This document shows positions 21,258-31,042 of a stretch of 64,000 nucleotides of DNA, one piece after another. The stretch's first letter is position 1. Every line of letters begins with the position of its first letter. The notes under the pieces are model-generated. The model searched no databases and was not told the origin of the DNA. It saw only the letters and a list, made by a program, of their open reading frames with translations. This DNA is from CAWUJT01 sp963922715 (GTDB lineage: Bacteria > Pseudomonadota > Alphaproteobacteria > Rhodobacterales > Rhodobacteraceae), in assembly GCA_963922715.1 (NCBI GenBank), contig CAWUJT010000003.1, forward strand, positions 1 to 64,000, written 5' to 3'. The translations under genes and the position numbers were made by a program.

Positions 21258-21926
21258 TTATGAGACGGCGGAAGGCTGCGATGACCGCGCGTTTGCCACA
21301 AAATCACGGATCAGGGCGGGATCTTTCTGCCCCACCGAATGCTCCACACCAGAGCTGACATCAACTTGGCAGGCTCCGGTTTTTTCTATGGCCTCCGATA
21401 CGTTCTGAGGCGTAAGTCCGCCCGCCAATAACCATGGGCATTTCCAGAATGTGCGATTGGAAAGCAATCGCCAGTCAAAGGCCACCCCGTTGCCCCCTGG
21501 CAAGGTGCTGCCTTTGGGAGGGCGCGCATCAACCAAAATTTGATCGGCAACATCTTCAAAAAGATCGATTTCAGCCAGATCGCTTTCCTCTGACAAACCA
21601 ATCGCTTTAATCACCGGCAGACCGAAACGCGCCCGTATATCTTTGACGCGCGCTGGCACCTCTTGCCCATGGAGTTGTATATAATCAATTGGCACAGTGT
21701 CTATGATCTGAGCAAGCTGAGCGTCGTCCATATCCACAACAAGGCCAACTTTTTTGATATTTGGATGACATGCCAAAGCCAGAGAGCGCGCAATCTGTGG
21801 CGAAAGCACACGTGGTGAGCCTGGATAAAAATTCAATCCAACATAGAAAACACCAGTCGCATTGACAGCATCAATATCGGCAAGTGTTTTTACGCCGCAT
21901 ATCTTGACGGCAATCTGCGGCTTCAC
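21258..21926 (-). CDS. trpF: Phosphoribosylanthranilate isomerase
   Basis: Third step of tryptophan synthesis. The 222 residues form a TIM barrel with KICGVKT at the N-terminus (catalytic cysteine), QLHGQE, the catalytic-acid region LVDARPPKG, and LAGGLTPQNV. The start is GTG, overlapping the lapA stop by 4 nt (GTGA), so translation is coupled. trpB is not downstream; the convergent tyrS occupies that place. Confidence 0.94.
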   Translation of the reverse strand: MKPQIAVKICGVKTLADIDAVNATGVFYVGLNFYPGSPRVLSPQIARSLALACHPNIKKVGLVVDMDDAQLAQIIDTVPIDYIQLHGQEVPARVKDIRARFGLPVIKAIGLSEESDLAEIDLFEDVADQILVDARPPKGSTLPGGNGVAFDWRLLSNRTFWKCPWLLAGGLTPQNVSEAIEKTGACQVDVSSGVEHSVGQKDPALIRDFVANARSSQPSAVS

Positions 21927-22297
21927 TGCTTGGCATTTCCCTCTATCAGAGCAATCACATCATCGTCATGATCACCCGATCGACGTTGCATCTTCCGCAC
22001 TTTGCGGTGTAGCTGATCCGCTTCACGTTTGGCTTTCGCGCCCTCTGCCCGCAGCCTATATTCTCGCAACCACTCCCAAAGATAACCCAAAGCCAACCCG
22101 AGCACCACAGCACCAAAGATCACCAGGTAAAGGGGCAGAACGATCATATTCGGCAAACCGATCACATTTGCCAGGACATCTGGCAGCCCGCGAAGCTCAA
22201 CACTGTTTCTATTTGCAAGCAAAACAGTCACAAGCAGAAATCCAAGGACAATCAAAAATATCAGTTTAGTTAATCGTATCACTTTGATGAGACTCAA
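21923..22297 (-). CDS. lapA: LapA-domain (DUF1049) inner-membrane protein
   Basis: Small membrane protein related to LapA, which with LapB/FtsH helps control LPS synthesis in enterics. The 124 residues have two membrane segments (about 10-28 and 50-75) and a basic, coiled C-terminal tail ([18 protein letters not shown]). The only usable start is TTG, overlapping the ihfB stop by 4 nt (TTGA). LapB is not adjacent here. Position after ihfB is typical. Confidence 0.82.
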   Translation of the reverse strand: MSLIKVIRLTKLIFLIVLGFLLVTVLLANRNSVELRGLPDVLANVIGLPNMIVLPLYLVIFGAVVLGLALGYLWEWLREYRLRAEGAKAKREADQLHRKVRKMQRRSGDHDDDVIALIEGNAKQ

Positions 22298-22581
22298 TCT
22301 GTGTGACCATTGAGCCTATCGCGCAAAAGCTTGCCAGTTTTGAAGAAGGGGACATATTTTTCTTCAACGTTCACAGACGCCCCAGTTCGTGGATTACGTC
22401 CAGTCCGTGCATCACGCTTTTTTACTGAGAATGCCCCAAACCCCCTAAGCTCGACCCGGTCACCTGTGGCCATAGCCTCAACGATTTCCTCAAAAATCGT
22501 ATCAACGATTTTCTCAACATCTCTTAAATAAAGATGAGGATTGTCATCGGCTATTTTTTGTATCAACTCTGAGCGTATCAT
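22294..22581 (-). CDS. ihfB: Integration host factor beta subunit
   Basis: DNA-bending architectural protein that pairs with IhfA. The 95 residues include the HU/IHF signature with [10 protein letters not shown] and RNPRTG, where Pro64 is the residue that intercalates into DNA. It starts the ihfB-lapA-trpF unit, in which each start overlaps the preceding stop. The 197-nt gap to rpsA suggests it also has its own promoter. Confidence 0.96.
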   Translation of the reverse strand: MIRSELIQKIADDNPHLYLRDVEKIVDTIFEEIVEAMATGDRVELRGFGAFSVKKRDARTGRNPRTGASVNVEEKYVPFFKTGKLLRDRLNGHTD

Positions 22582-22730
22582 TTTCCCTCAAGCGTCATTC
22601 TTATAACATTGCCAACTTATTCTATTCTGAAAAAGATCCGAATTGAAAAGGAAAAATGTAAATTCCCTAAAGAAACATGTCACAAATAAGAGTTTTCTTC
22701 GAATATTGATGACACAGCAACGACTCGACC

Positions 22731-22756
22731 GTCTTCCCAACCTATCTTGGGAAGAC
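22731..22756 (-). terminator. Hairpin after rpsA
   Basis: A perfect 10-bp stem, GTCTTCCCAA / TTGGGAAGAC, with a 6-nt loop, 23 nt past the rpsA stop. No T-run follows on either strand, so it may be a processing or attenuation hairpin rather than a full intrinsic terminator. Confidence 0.5.
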
Positions 22757-22778
22757 AATCAAGTCCTTAGTCTTCAAA

Positions 22779-24458
22779 TCAATCATTCGATTTAAGGGCT
22801 GCCCCCAAGATATCACCAAGCGATGCCCCTGAGTCGGAAGATCCATATTGTTCTACGGCTTCCTTCTCTTCAGCAATTTCACGAGCTTTAATGGAGAGCC
22901 CAAGTCGGCGTGACTTGCTGTCAACATTGGTCACACGCACATCAACTTTGTCGCCAATTTGAAAATGTTCCGGGCGCTGTTCCGAACGATCACGGCTAAG
23001 GTCCGAACGTCGAATGAAAGAAGTCATGCCCTCATAAGTCACTTCGATACCGCCATCTTCGATTTTCGTCACTTCAACTGTGATCACCGTTCCGCGCTTC
23101 ACGTCACCCGTGGCTTGTTTAAACGGATCTTCTCCAGCGGCTTTGATGGACAAAGAAATACGCTCTTTTTCAACATCGACCTCTGAAACAACGGCCTTCA
23201 CCATATCGCCTTTGTTATAGTCGCCGATCACGTCTTCGCCTCGGCCTTCCCAGGTCAAGTCGGACAAGTGAACCATACCATCGATATCGCCAGGCAAGCC
23301 AATGAAAAGTCCAAACTCCGTGATGTTGCGGATTTCGCCTTCGACAGGGGTGCCGACAGGATGGGTTTCCTCAAACAGCTCCCAAGGATTGCGCATGGTC
23401 TGTTTGAGCCCAAGGGACACGCGCCGCTTGACCTGGTCGATCTCCAACACCATGACTTCAACTTCCTGGCTTGTGGATACGATTTTGCCAGGATGAACGT
23501 TCTTCTTGGTCCAAGACATCTCGGTGACATGAACAAGGCCTTCAACACCAGCTTCCAGTTCAACGAAAGCGCCATAATCCGTGATGTTCGTGACATGGCC
23601 GTGGTGAACAGACCCCAGGGGATATTTTGCCACGACAACATTCCAGGGATCTTCTTGCAATTGCTTCATACCCAAAGATATCCGATGAGTGTCTTTGTTG
23701 ATTTTGATCACCTGAACCTTTATCGTCTCACCGATGTTCAAAACTTCCCGCGGATCGTTGACCCGGCGCCAGGCAATATCTGTGACATGCAGCAATCCAT
23801 CAACCCCACCGAGATCGATAAACGCGCCATACTCGGTGATATTTTTCACCACACCGTCAACAGCCATCCCTTCTTCGAGGTTGCCAATGACTTCTGCACG
23901 TTGCTCGGCACGGCTTTCTTCAAGGATCGCGCGGCGCGAAACGACAATATTTCCACGACGTCGATCCATTTTCAGGATCTGGAAAGGTTGTTTTAAGTTC
24001 ATCAACGGACCCGCATCGCGCACAGGCCGCACATCGACTTGCGAGCCAGGCAAAAACGCCACGGCCCCGCCAAGATCAACTGTAAAGCCACCTTTCACAC
24101 GGCCAAAAATGGCACCGTCAACACGATCCTCGTTTTCATAGGCTTTTTCCAACCGATCCCAGGCTTCTTCACGCCGGGCCATCTCACGGCTGATCACAGC
24201 CTCTCCTTTCACGCTTTCGACTGAGCGTAAAAATACTTCTACGTTGTCGCCAACCGCGACTTCTGGGGCTTCTCCAGGATTTGCGAATTCTTTCAGGTCG
24301 ACACGCCCTTCCATTTTATAGCCTACGTCGATGATGGCTTGGCCCGCCTCTATGGCGATGACCTTGCCCGTTACAACAGAGCCTTCATTTGGCGTGTCAA
24401 TTTCGAAACTTTCTTTCAGGAGGGCTTCGAATTCCTCCATCGTTGCATTTTGCGCCAT
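22779..24458 (-). CDS. rpsA: 30S ribosomal protein S1
   Basis: mRNA-binding ribosomal protein needed for initiation on most messages. The 559 residues (E. coli 557) contain six S1 RNA-binding repeats; recurrent ITEYGAFIDL / ITDYGAFVEL / ITEFGLFIGL segments are easy to see. The start at 24458 is preceded by AAAGGA at somewhat long spacing. cmk, normally next to rpsA, lies 1 kb upstream here, with an arsR/DUF6428 pair in between. Confidence 0.97.
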   Translation of the reverse strand: MAQNATMEEFEALLKESFEIDTPNEGSVVTGKVIAIEAGQAIIDVGYKMEGRVDLKEFANPGEAPEVAVGDNVEVFLRSVESVKGEAVISREMARREEAWDRLEKAYENEDRVDGAIFGRVKGGFTVDLGGAVAFLPGSQVDVRPVRDAGPLMNLKQPFQILKMDRRRGNIVVSRRAILEESRAEQRAEVIGNLEEGMAVDGVVKNITEYGAFIDLGGVDGLLHVTDIAWRRVNDPREVLNIGETIKVQVIKINKDTHRISLGMKQLQEDPWNVVVAKYPLGSVHHGHVTNITDYGAFVELEAGVEGLVHVTEMSWTKKNVHPGKIVSTSQEVEVMVLEIDQVKRRVSLGLKQTMRNPWELFEETHPVGTPVEGEIRNITEFGLFIGLPGDIDGMVHLSDLTWEGRGEDVIGDYNKGDMVKAVVSEVDVEKERISLSIKAAGEDPFKQATGDVKRGTVITVEVTKIEDGGIEVTYEGMTSFIRRSDLSRDRSEQRPEHFQIGDKVDVRVTNVDSKSRRLGLSIKAREIAEEKEAVEQYGSSDSGASLGDILGAALKSND

Positions 24459-24581
24459 GTGGCTATGGGGTCCTTTATTTAACATTTGACGGGCCAGGCG
24501 GTTGTCTCCGCCGGTCTTTTCAGAGCGTTTGATCCACAAAAATATGACCCGGTTCAAGCCGGTTCAGAGCGGACAGACATG

Positions 24582-24610
24582 CACATAACGAGGTCAGAGC
24601 GATCTGACAA
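24582..24610 (-). promoter_or_regulatory. Candidate rpsA promoter
   Basis: Read on the minus strand, TTGTCA (5 of 6 to -35) is followed after 17 nt by TATGTG (partial -10), about 124 nt before the rpsA start. Weak call by eye. Confidence 0.25.
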
Positions 24611-24633
24611 GGCCCGCTGTGTCGTTATTATTG

Positions 24634-24960
24634 TCATTTATCGTCCTCTGTGCAGCAATCGTTTTCAGAATGCCCACCGCCGCAACATTCCTCCAGGACA
24701 TAGGCCACCAAATCCTCCAGCGTTGCAAACGCAACACAATAGATGATGTGCCGCCCTTTTCGTGTGCCTGCGATCAAGCTAGCCGCCTCCAACGTGCGCA
24801 GATGAAAAGACAAGCGGGGCGGGGGAACATCCAAGCGCGCCGCGATTTCGCCCGCAGACAGACCGCGCCGGCCAGATTGAACCAAGAGGCGCAAAATAGA
24901 GAGACGCGTCGCCTCAGAGAGCGCAGCAAAAGCAATCAGAGCTTGACATTCATCCATCAT
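24634..24960 (-). CDS. ArsR/SmtB-family metalloregulator
   Basis: Small winged-helix repressor of the ArsR group, which normally leaves DNA on binding arsenite or a metal. The 108 residues show the HTH region with SAGEIAARLDV and LSFHLRTLEAA, and a C-terminal tail EECCGGG...DCC whose cysteine pairs could bind a thiophilic metal(loid); the classical ELCVCDL cysteine motif is absent from the HTH. It diverges from the DUF6428 gene, and the 46-nt gap holds a large dyad that is its likely operator. No arsenite pump or reductase is nearby. Confidence 0.88.
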   Translation of the reverse strand: MMDECQALIAFAALSEATRLSILRLLVQSGRRGLSAGEIAARLDVPPPRLSFHLRTLEAASLIAGTRKGRHIIYCVAFATLEDLVAYVLEECCGGGHSENDCCTEDDK

Positions 24961-24992
24961 TTCAACTTTTATTTAATTAAACGAATCTTGAA
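24961..24992. promoter_or_regulatory. 32-bp dyad, likely ArsR operator
   Basis: TTCAA at 24961-24965 and TTGAA at 24988-24992 flank a perfect TTTAATTAAA palindrome at 24972-24981, all sharing one centre (24976.5). The 16-nt arms match at 12 positions. It fills the space between the divergent arsR and DUF6428 starts. Confidence 0.6.
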
Positions 24993-25006
24993 ATAAGGAG
25001 TATCCC

Positions 25007-25453
25007 ATGACGTTCGTCCCTGCAACTCTGGCTGAGCTTCTCCAGCTATTGCCCGATGCGCACATCCCACTGCATATTGAATTGCCCGACGGCCCCTTGG
25101 CGCCAGGCTTTCACGTCACCGAACTTATCCATGTTCACGCCAAAAGCCTGGACTGCGGACGCGGCGAACATGCGTGGGAGGAGGTTGTGGTGCAGCTGCT
25201 CGACAGCACAACAGGCCACCCCATCATGGCCACAAAACTGCGCGGGATTTTCCAAGCTGGATTGGCTAAGAATCCCACTCTCGCCTCACTTCCGATACGC
25301 TTCGAAGGTGGCCGTGGGAACATGCGCCTAGAATGCTTCGCCCTTTCGCACTTGGATGTCACGCCGACCCATGTGACTGTCAAGCTCGCCCCTCTTGCCG
25401 CGCTTTGCAAACCGGCGAGGGCACAACGTGCTGGGGTGTCCTGTTGCGCTTAA
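25007..25453 (+). CDS. DUF6428-like protein
   Basis: A 148-residue soluble protein that resembles the DUF6428 family found beside ArsR regulators in Rhodobacterales. It has GFHVTELIHV, a central region with SLDCGRG and EEVVVQLLD, and ends in a CC pair (VSCCA) like its divergent ArsR partner. It has one of the best ribosome sites in the window (AAGGAG, 8 nt before ATG). Function unknown; a role in metal(loid) handling is inferred from context and terminal cysteines only. It converges with cmk. Confidence 0.78.
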   Translation: MTFVPATLAELLQLLPDAHIPLHIELPDGPLAPGFHVTELIHVHAKSLDCGRGEHAWEEVVVQLLDSTTGHPIMATKLRGIFQAGLAKNPTLASLPIRFEGGRGNMRLECFALSHLDVTPTHVTVKLAPLAALCKPARAQRAGVSCCA

Positions 25454-25472
25454 ATGGCACAGACGTGAATGA

Positions 25473-26087
25473 TTATGGAAAGCCACATTGGGTCTGAACA
25501 ATGTAGATGGCCTTTGCGATTGCGTCTTGTTCCGTTAAGTCAGTCGTATCCAGGCGGACCGCATCGGTGGCAGGGATCAAAGCCGCAATACCGCGCCCCT
25601 CATCACGTGCATCGCGGCGGGCAAGATCAGCAGCCACCGCCTCTAACGTTATGGGTTCACCCCGTTCGATCAATTCCTTATAGCGCCGGGCGCTGCGCAC
25701 TTCAGGGCTGGCGGACACAAAGAGCTTAACATCTGCATCAGGGCAAATCACGCTGCCAATGTCACGGCCATCAAGCACAGCACCGCCAGCACGGCGCACA
25801 AACGCGCGCTGAAAGTCAACCAAAGCCGCCCGTACTTCGGGCAACGCGGCGACTTTGCTGGCCGCCTCTGCAACATGACCGCTACGCAAATCTTGACGCT
25901 CCAAATCTTCAAATTGCAGAGCTTGGGCCGCATCACGCGGTGTTTCACCTTCAAGATAGCGCGCGCCAACAGCCCGATAGAGCAACCCTGTGTCAAGGTA
26001 ATTCAACCCAAAGCGCTTAGCCACAGCCCGCGCGATTGTCCCCTTACCAGCAGCGGCAGGCCCGTCGATGGCCACAGTGCAAGACAT
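25473..26087 (-). CDS. cmk: Cytidylate kinase
   Basis: Phosphorylates CMP and dCMP with ATP. The 204 residues begin with the P-loop [11 protein letters not shown] (residues 7-17) and contain [14 protein letters not shown] and YKELIERGE. The ATG at 26087 shares one base with the preceding stop (TGATG); an ATG five codons upstream is less usual. It ends the trmB-aroA-GFA-cmk run. rpsA, usually directly downstream, is displaced by the arsR pair. Confidence 0.95.
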   Translation of the reverse strand: MSCTVAIDGPAAAGKGTIARAVAKRFGLNYLDTGLLYRAVGARYLEGETPRDAAQALQFEDLERQDLRSGHVAEAASKVAALPEVRAALVDFQRAFVRRAGGAVLDGRDIGSVICPDADVKLFVSASPEVRSARRYKELIERGEPITLEAVAADLARRDARDEGRGIAALIPATDAVRLDTTDLTEQDAIAKAIYIVQTQCGFP

Positions 26088-26491
26088 CACACAGCCCCCC
26101 ATATTGTCAGGCTGGGATCGTCCCCGTCAGCCTGCGGATGATCCGACGGAATATCATAGTAGCTGCCTTTATCCGCGCAAAAAATGTGACCTACAAAAGG
26201 CAGGTCTGGGTTCTTATCGAGCGTTCCCGCAAATATTGACAGGTTCTGTCCCCCACCGTCCCAAAACAGGTTAGAGCCGCAAGTGGGACAAAACCCGCGC
26301 CGCGCATGATCTGAACTTTGGTACCAACGCACCTCTCCCATGATGGTGACCTTATCGCGGGCCGCAGAGGTCGCTGACACGAAATGCCCGCTTGTCTTAC
26401 GACATTGCAGGCAATGACACGACACAACAGGACGCAGTGATCCAGCAACGCGATACCGCACGTTGCCACACAAGCAAGAGCCTTTATACAT
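26087..26491 (-). CDS. GFA/CENP-V-family zinc protein
   Basis: Glutathione-dependent formaldehyde-activating (GFA) fold, with an unknown substrate. The 134 residues carry zinc ligands in [17 protein letters not shown] and [11 protein letters not shown], the full family pattern. The ATG at 26491 overlaps the aroA stop by 8 nt and the 3' end shares a base with the cmk start, so it is translationally linked to both. Many members have no formaldehyde role, so I do not assign one. Confidence 0.88.
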   Translation of the reverse strand: MYKGSCLCGNVRYRVAGSLRPVVSCHCLQCRKTSGHFVSATSAARDKVTIMGEVRWYQSSDHARRGFCPTCGSNLFWDGGGQNLSIFAGTLDKNPDLPFVGHIFCADKGSYYDIPSDHPQADGDDPSLTIWGAV

Positions 26492-27827
26492 CCACAATCT
26501 CCGCCCCAAGCTCCGACATCAAAGCCATGAACGTCGGGAAGGACGTTGCAATGGGACGGGCATCATCAATGGTGATTGGGTTTTCGGCGGCCATGCTGGC
26601 AATCAGAAACGACATGGCAATACGGTGATCCAGATAGGTTTGGACCGTTCCACCACCCGCAATACCGCCCCGCCCATGAACCGTCCACCAGTCCGGCCCC
26701 TCTTCCACATGCACACCATTGGCCCGCAATCCTTGGGACATCGCGGCAATGCGGTCACACTCCTTCACGCGCAGCTCAGCGACACCGGGCATATAAGTTT
26801 CGCCTTTGGCGAAAGCCGCGACAACAGACAAAATAGGATATTCGTCGATCATACTGGCCGCCCGCCAGGCCGGCACTTCGATGCCTGTCATGTTGGGGGA
26901 GTATCGCGCGCGCAAATCCGCAACAGGCTCTCCCCCGTCTTCGCGCAGATTTTCATAGCTCAGATCAGCGCCCATCTCCTTGAGGCTTTCATAAAGGCCG
27001 CTGCGGGTTGGGTTCAACCCAATGGCGGGCACCACCACATCGGAGCCCGGAACAATCAAGGCCGCACAAACTGGAAAGGCGGCACTGGATGGGTCGCGCG
27101 GCACATGCAGATGCTGCGCAATCAATTCGGGCTGCCCTTGCAGGGTGATGACATAACCAGTGTTATTTTGCGCCACCGTGATTTTGGCGCCAAATTCTTT
27201 CAGCATACGCTCTGTGTGATCGCGCGTGGCCTCTTGCTCAATCACCACAGTTTCCCCCGGGGCATTCAACCCAGCCAGTAAGACGGCCGATTTCACCTGT
27301 GCACTGGCAACAGGTGTGGTGTAGTTTGCGCCAACAGGTTCAGCCGCACCCAGAATCGTCAGCGGCAAACGCCCCCCAGACCGCCCATATGCCCGGGCCC
27401 CAAAAAGCGACAGCGGTTCCGTAACACGGCGCATCGGGCGTTTCACCAAGGATGAATCGCCTGTAAATGTGACTGCAATCGGCGATGTGGCCACAGCACC
27501 CATGATCAACCGCACACCGGTACCTGAATTGCCGCAATCAATCACATGGTCGGGCTCGGCAAAGCCGCCTGTGCCCACCCCCCATACCTGCCACGTGCCG
27601 TCGTCTTCTCGTGTGATATCAGCCCCCAAAGCCCGCATGGCTTTGGCGGTATTCAACACGTCCTCGCCTTCCAGCAAACCTGTCACAGTTGTTTGACCAA
27701 CGGCCATGGCCCCAAATATCAGGGCGCGGTGCGAAATCGACTTATCGCCCGGAACACGTGCCGTGCCAGTTAGAGGACCGCTTTGACGCACTGTCTTTCC
27801 TTGAGCATTTCCGCTATGAGCAGTCAT
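26484..27827 (-). CDS. aroA: 5-enolpyruvylshikimate-3-phosphate synthase, class II
   Basis: Joins PEP to shikimate-3-phosphate in aromatic amino acid synthesis. The 447 residues match the CP4-like class II enzymes: [49 protein letters not shown] and [11 protein letters not shown]. At the position of CP4 Ala100 (in GNAATG) this protein has glycine (GNSGTG). GGGAGG stands 5 nt before the ATG at 27827. It follows trmB by 60 nt and overlaps the GFA gene. Confidence 0.96.
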   Translation of the reverse strand: MTAHSGNAQGKTVRQSGPLTGTARVPGDKSISHRALIFGAMAVGQTTVTGLLEGEDVLNTAKAMRALGADITREDDGTWQVWGVGTGGFAEPDHVIDCGNSGTGVRLIMGAVATSPIAVTFTGDSSLVKRPMRRVTEPLSLFGARAYGRSGGRLPLTILGAAEPVGANYTTPVASAQVKSAVLLAGLNAPGETVVIEQEATRDHTERMLKEFGAKITVAQNNTGYVITLQGQPELIAQHLHVPRDPSSAAFPVCAALIVPGSDVVVPAIGLNPTRSGLYESLKEMGADLSYENLREDGGEPVADLRARYSPNMTGIEVPAWRAASMIDEYPILSVVAAFAKGETYMPGVAELRVKECDRIAAMSQGLRANGVHVEEGPDWWTVHGRGGIAGGGTVQTYLDHRIAMSFLIASMAAENPITIDDARPIATSFPTFMALMSELGAEIVDV

Positions 27828-27887
27828 CATGTCCTCCCTTTGCGCAGCAAGGTCATATCCTGCTCTGTGCAACACGTCTATCGGCAA

Positions 27888-28604
27888 TTAACTCTCCCTG
27901 ATAAAGGTCAGATAATAGGGACGTCGATGATCTCTCAGCGCTTTTTGCTCATAGCGTGTTGACAGCCAATCCGGCCAAGGTGTTCTCCAATCATCTGGGC
28001 CTTCAGCGGCCCACCGAAACCCGTGCCGAGGCACTTGCAGTAGACTTTGACGCACATAGTCAGGAATATCTGTTGCCACGCGCAGTTCAGCTTGGGGCTG
28101 TAGGACGCGGGCCAGCGGCACCAGATAGTCAGATGTCACAAATCGTCTGCGATGATGTCGCGCCTTAGGCCAGGGATCGGGGTAAAGCAAGAAGGCTTTT
28201 TGAAGGCACGCAGCGGGCAAGACGTCAAATACATCACGGACGTCACCATGATGAATGCGCACATTCGTCACATCCGTTTTTCGAATTTTCCCCAAGAGTG
28301 CCGCAACACCGTTCAAATAGGGGTCTGCACCAATTAACCCAACATGTGGATTCTCAGCCGCTTGATGGACAATATGCTCTCCAGCGCCAAAACCAATTTC
28401 CAGCCAGACAGGGCGATTACCAAACAGCGTCTTGAGATCGATTGATGTGTGTTCTTCATGAAGACCTGTCTCCCCCACAGGCAGAGACAGGTTCGGAAAA
28501 TCTTCTTCTAAATATTGCAGATGACTGGGTTTAAGAGACTTCCCTTTCCGACGCCCATAAAACTGTCTTTTAGGGGTGGAGGAAGGATGCTGTTGTGCTG
28601 CCAT
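27888..28604 (-). CDS. trmB: tRNA (guanine-46-N7)-methyltransferase
   Basis: SAM-dependent methylation of G46 in the tRNA variable loop. The 238 residues contain the SAM-binding LEIGFGAGEH, GADPYLNG and the signature LLYPDPWPKARHHRRRF. A basic N-terminus (KRQFYGRRKGKSLK) is typical of the alphaproteobacterial form. It leads the aroA-GFA-cmk run. Confidence 0.95.
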   Translation of the reverse strand: MAAQQHPSSTPKRQFYGRRKGKSLKPSHLQYLEEDFPNLSLPVGETGLHEEHTSIDLKTLFGNRPVWLEIGFGAGEHIVHQAAENPHVGLIGADPYLNGVAALLGKIRKTDVTNVRIHHGDVRDVFDVLPAACLQKAFLLYPDPWPKARHHRRRFVTSDYLVPLARVLQPQAELRVATDIPDYVRQSLLQVPRHGFRWAAEGPDDWRTPWPDWLSTRYEQKALRDHRRPYYLTFIRES

Positions 28605-28663
28605 GGGCAGCGCAATGCCCGCCTTGTTTCCAGAACGTCAAGCCCTTTCCCCTTTCGGGAGGT

Positions 28664-30883
28664 CTAAAATTCCTCCCAATCGTTTTCAAACGCCGCGATC
28701 TGTTTTTCGAGATCGACAGCTGCATTACCAATCTGTGCCCGTGCTGCAACCATGGCCTGCTTTGGCGCCCCATCTTTCCGGCTGTCTTTCTCTAAATCGC
28801 CATCGGCGTTGATCCGAAACGCCGCCATACTGTTTTGAAGGCTTTCTGCCTGTTGGCTCAGCGTGATGGCGGCCGCTGTACTTTCTTCAACCATCGCCGC
28901 GTTTTGTTGCGTCACCTGATCGAGTTGATTGACCCCAGTGTTGATTTCCGAAAGTCCCAAAGCCTGTTCTTTGGCAGAGCCCGCCATATCGCCCACCAAA
29001 TCGTTGATCTCATTGACCCGCGTCACGATGCTTTCAATCGCTTGTCCGGCTTCTCCTACAAGTTTCACACCTGATTCGACCTGGGTCGAGCTTTCTGAAA
29101 TCAGGGCCTTGATCTCTTTTGCCGCCTCAGACGATCTTTGTGCCAGAGCGCGCACCTCAGAGGCCACAACCGCAAACCCGCGACCTGCTTCGCCCGCGCG
29201 CGCCGCCTCAACCCCCGCATTCAACGCCAGCAAATTGGTTTGGAAGGCGATGTCTTGAATCACCCCAATGATCTGTGAGATCTGGCCAGAGCTTTCTTCG
29301 ATCGCATCCATAGATTTCACAGCCGCCACCACAACGTCGCCACTGCGTTCCGCTTCCACCTTGGCTTCTGAGACAACCTCATTGGCCCGTGACGCCCCAT
29401 CGGCGGCGGATTTCACACTGGCTGTGAGCTCATCAAGGGCGGCGGCGGTTTCTTCAAGTGTTGCCGCCTGTGCCTCGGTGCGTTGGGAGAGGTCTTTGGC
29501 CGATTGGCTCATCTCGGCAGAGCTTTCCTGGATCTCGCTCGATGTGGTCAGCGCCTCACCAATGCTATCATTCAAACGCGCGACAGCAGCATTGAAGTTC
29601 TGCCGCAACCGTTCATAATCTTCATCAAAGGGTTGCGTTAGTCTGACCGTCAAATTGCCCGCAGCCAATACATTGAGCGCGTCCGCCATATCCGTCACAA
29701 TAGTTTCCTGAATTTCAGCTTTGCGGTCACTTTCTTTTTTCAGCGCATTACGTTCTTGTGCGGCCTCATGGAATATCGCCAGCCCTGCTGAGATTTGGCC
29801 CAGTTCTGTTTTTGTCACAGGCGGCAGATCAATGTCCTGACGGCCTTGGGTCAATCCATCTAAGGCTTTCATTACATGGGCGATCCGGCGCGCAATTTGC
29901 CGCGTGAGAACGAAAGCAGCGGCCAAAACGATGCCCAGAAAAATCAGATCAAACGCTACCCTTGTCCAAAGATCCGCCAACGCTACGGATCGCTTTGTTT
30001 GATACTCCTGTTGAACGTAGGCGATAATATCCTGTTCGACTGCGGCGATTCGGGTGATTAAGGCCGTTGTTGCCGCCACCCATGTATCGGGATTGATCGG
30101 TGTCCGAAATGCCGCGCCTGCCGCTGTCATGTCTGCACGCAGGCGCGCGACCTCGGCTGCCTCTGATGACGACAATGCTTCATTCAGCCATCCGCGGGGA
30201 GGCTCTGGAATGGTATCTTGGACGACATTGAGTAATGCTTGACGTGTATAGAAACGCGCTTCAAAGTCGCCTTTGGGTGTCTTTGAGATTGGATTATCTT
30301 TCAACATGGCCGCACCAATATTGCGTTCCAAACCAATGTAGTCGCGTGCGCGCGCAAGTGTTGCGATGGCCATCAGCTCTGCCTTGATGCTTGCGTCTTG
30401 GGCCATGTCAGCCAAAGCCGTGAAAAGTTTGAGAAGGTTGCGATTATTGTCTGTATAGTAATCAATGGTCACAGAACGTGAGATATCACCGGCCAAAACC
30501 TGGGCGCGCATACTGCTAAGGTCGGCCAACCCATTTTCAAAACTCCGCATTGAGGCTTGCAAGGTTGGATGATCCGCAAATGGGCGCAGTTTTTCCCTAA
30601 GGTCTGTAAGATGCCTATCAACGGTGGTTCTCTGCTCGATAAGCGCGGTACGATTGCCTGATGTATCTTCCGTCAGGAAAAGAACAGAGCGGCCACGCTC
30701 CAGTTGCATCTCCGTCAGCATGGTCCCCAGATCTTTGATAATCTCAAGCTCTGTTTCACCTGATTGGACAGCTGCCAGTTCTTGGATGTCTTTTCGAATG
30801 GGCCCAATGGAACCTATCAACAAAGTGAAGCCGATAATCCCGACAAGAATCATCAAAACGGTTTTGATTTTAAATTCGCGCAT
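28664..30883 (-). CDS. Methyl-accepting chemotaxis protein with nitrate-sensing-type domain
   Basis: Inner-membrane chemoreceptor. Of 739 residues: a short N-terminus, membrane helix 1 (about 8-27), a large periplasmic NIT-like domain whose start carries [12 protein letters not shown], helix 2 (about 315-335), HAMP, and a cytoplasmic signalling rod with the conserved hairpin [21 protein letters not shown]. The C-terminus ends NDWEEF, resembling the NWETF tether for CheR/CheB. GGAGAG lies 7 nt before the ATG at 30883. NIT domains are thought to sense nitrate or nitrite; that is family knowledge, the ligand here is inferred. No che genes are adjacent. Confidence 0.9.
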   Translation of the reverse strand: MREFKIKTVLMILVGIIGFTLLIGSIGPIRKDIQELAAVQSGETELEIIKDLGTMLTEMQLERGRSVLFLTEDTSGNRTALIEQRTTVDRHLTDLREKLRPFADHPTLQASMRSFENGLADLSSMRAQVLAGDISRSVTIDYYTDNNRNLLKLFTALADMAQDASIKAELMAIATLARARDYIGLERNIGAAMLKDNPISKTPKGDFEARFYTRQALLNVVQDTIPEPPRGWLNEALSSSEAAEVARLRADMTAAGAAFRTPINPDTWVAATTALITRIAAVEQDIIAYVQQEYQTKRSVALADLWTRVAFDLIFLGIVLAAAFVLTRQIARRIAHVMKALDGLTQGRQDIDLPPVTKTELGQISAGLAIFHEAAQERNALKKESDRKAEIQETIVTDMADALNVLAAGNLTVRLTQPFDEDYERLRQNFNAAVARLNDSIGEALTTSSEIQESSAEMSQSAKDLSQRTEAQAATLEETAAALDELTASVKSAADGASRANEVVSEAKVEAERSGDVVVAAVKSMDAIEESSGQISQIIGVIQDIAFQTNLLALNAGVEAARAGEAGRGFAVVASEVRALAQRSSEAAKEIKALISESSTQVESGVKLVGEAGQAIESIVTRVNEINDLVGDMAGSAKEQALGLSEINTGVNQLDQVTQQNAAMVEESTAAAITLSQQAESLQNSMAAFRINADGDLEKDSRKDGAPKQAMVAARAQIGNAAVDLEKQIAAFENDWEEF

Positions 30884-31042
30884 TATTATTCTCTCCATCA
30901 GGATAGGTAATCTTTCGCAGGCTGGTACGCACAAAATCTAAATTCTTTGTTGAAGCGACAGCGGGGACTGTCAGAAATTCACTCGAATTGAGGGAAATTT
31001 GTTCTCTTGCCTCTGAAGCCATGGCCCAGCTATAGCCCCCTT

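Noticed and set aside
20552..21307. 251-codon minus-strand frame inside tyrS
   Set aside because: Antisense to the catalytic and S4 parts of TyrS; Ser/Pro-rich shadow.
26463..27281. 272-codon plus-strand frame inside aroA
   Set aside because: Antisense to conserved EPSP synthase; His/Arg/Gly-rich shadow.
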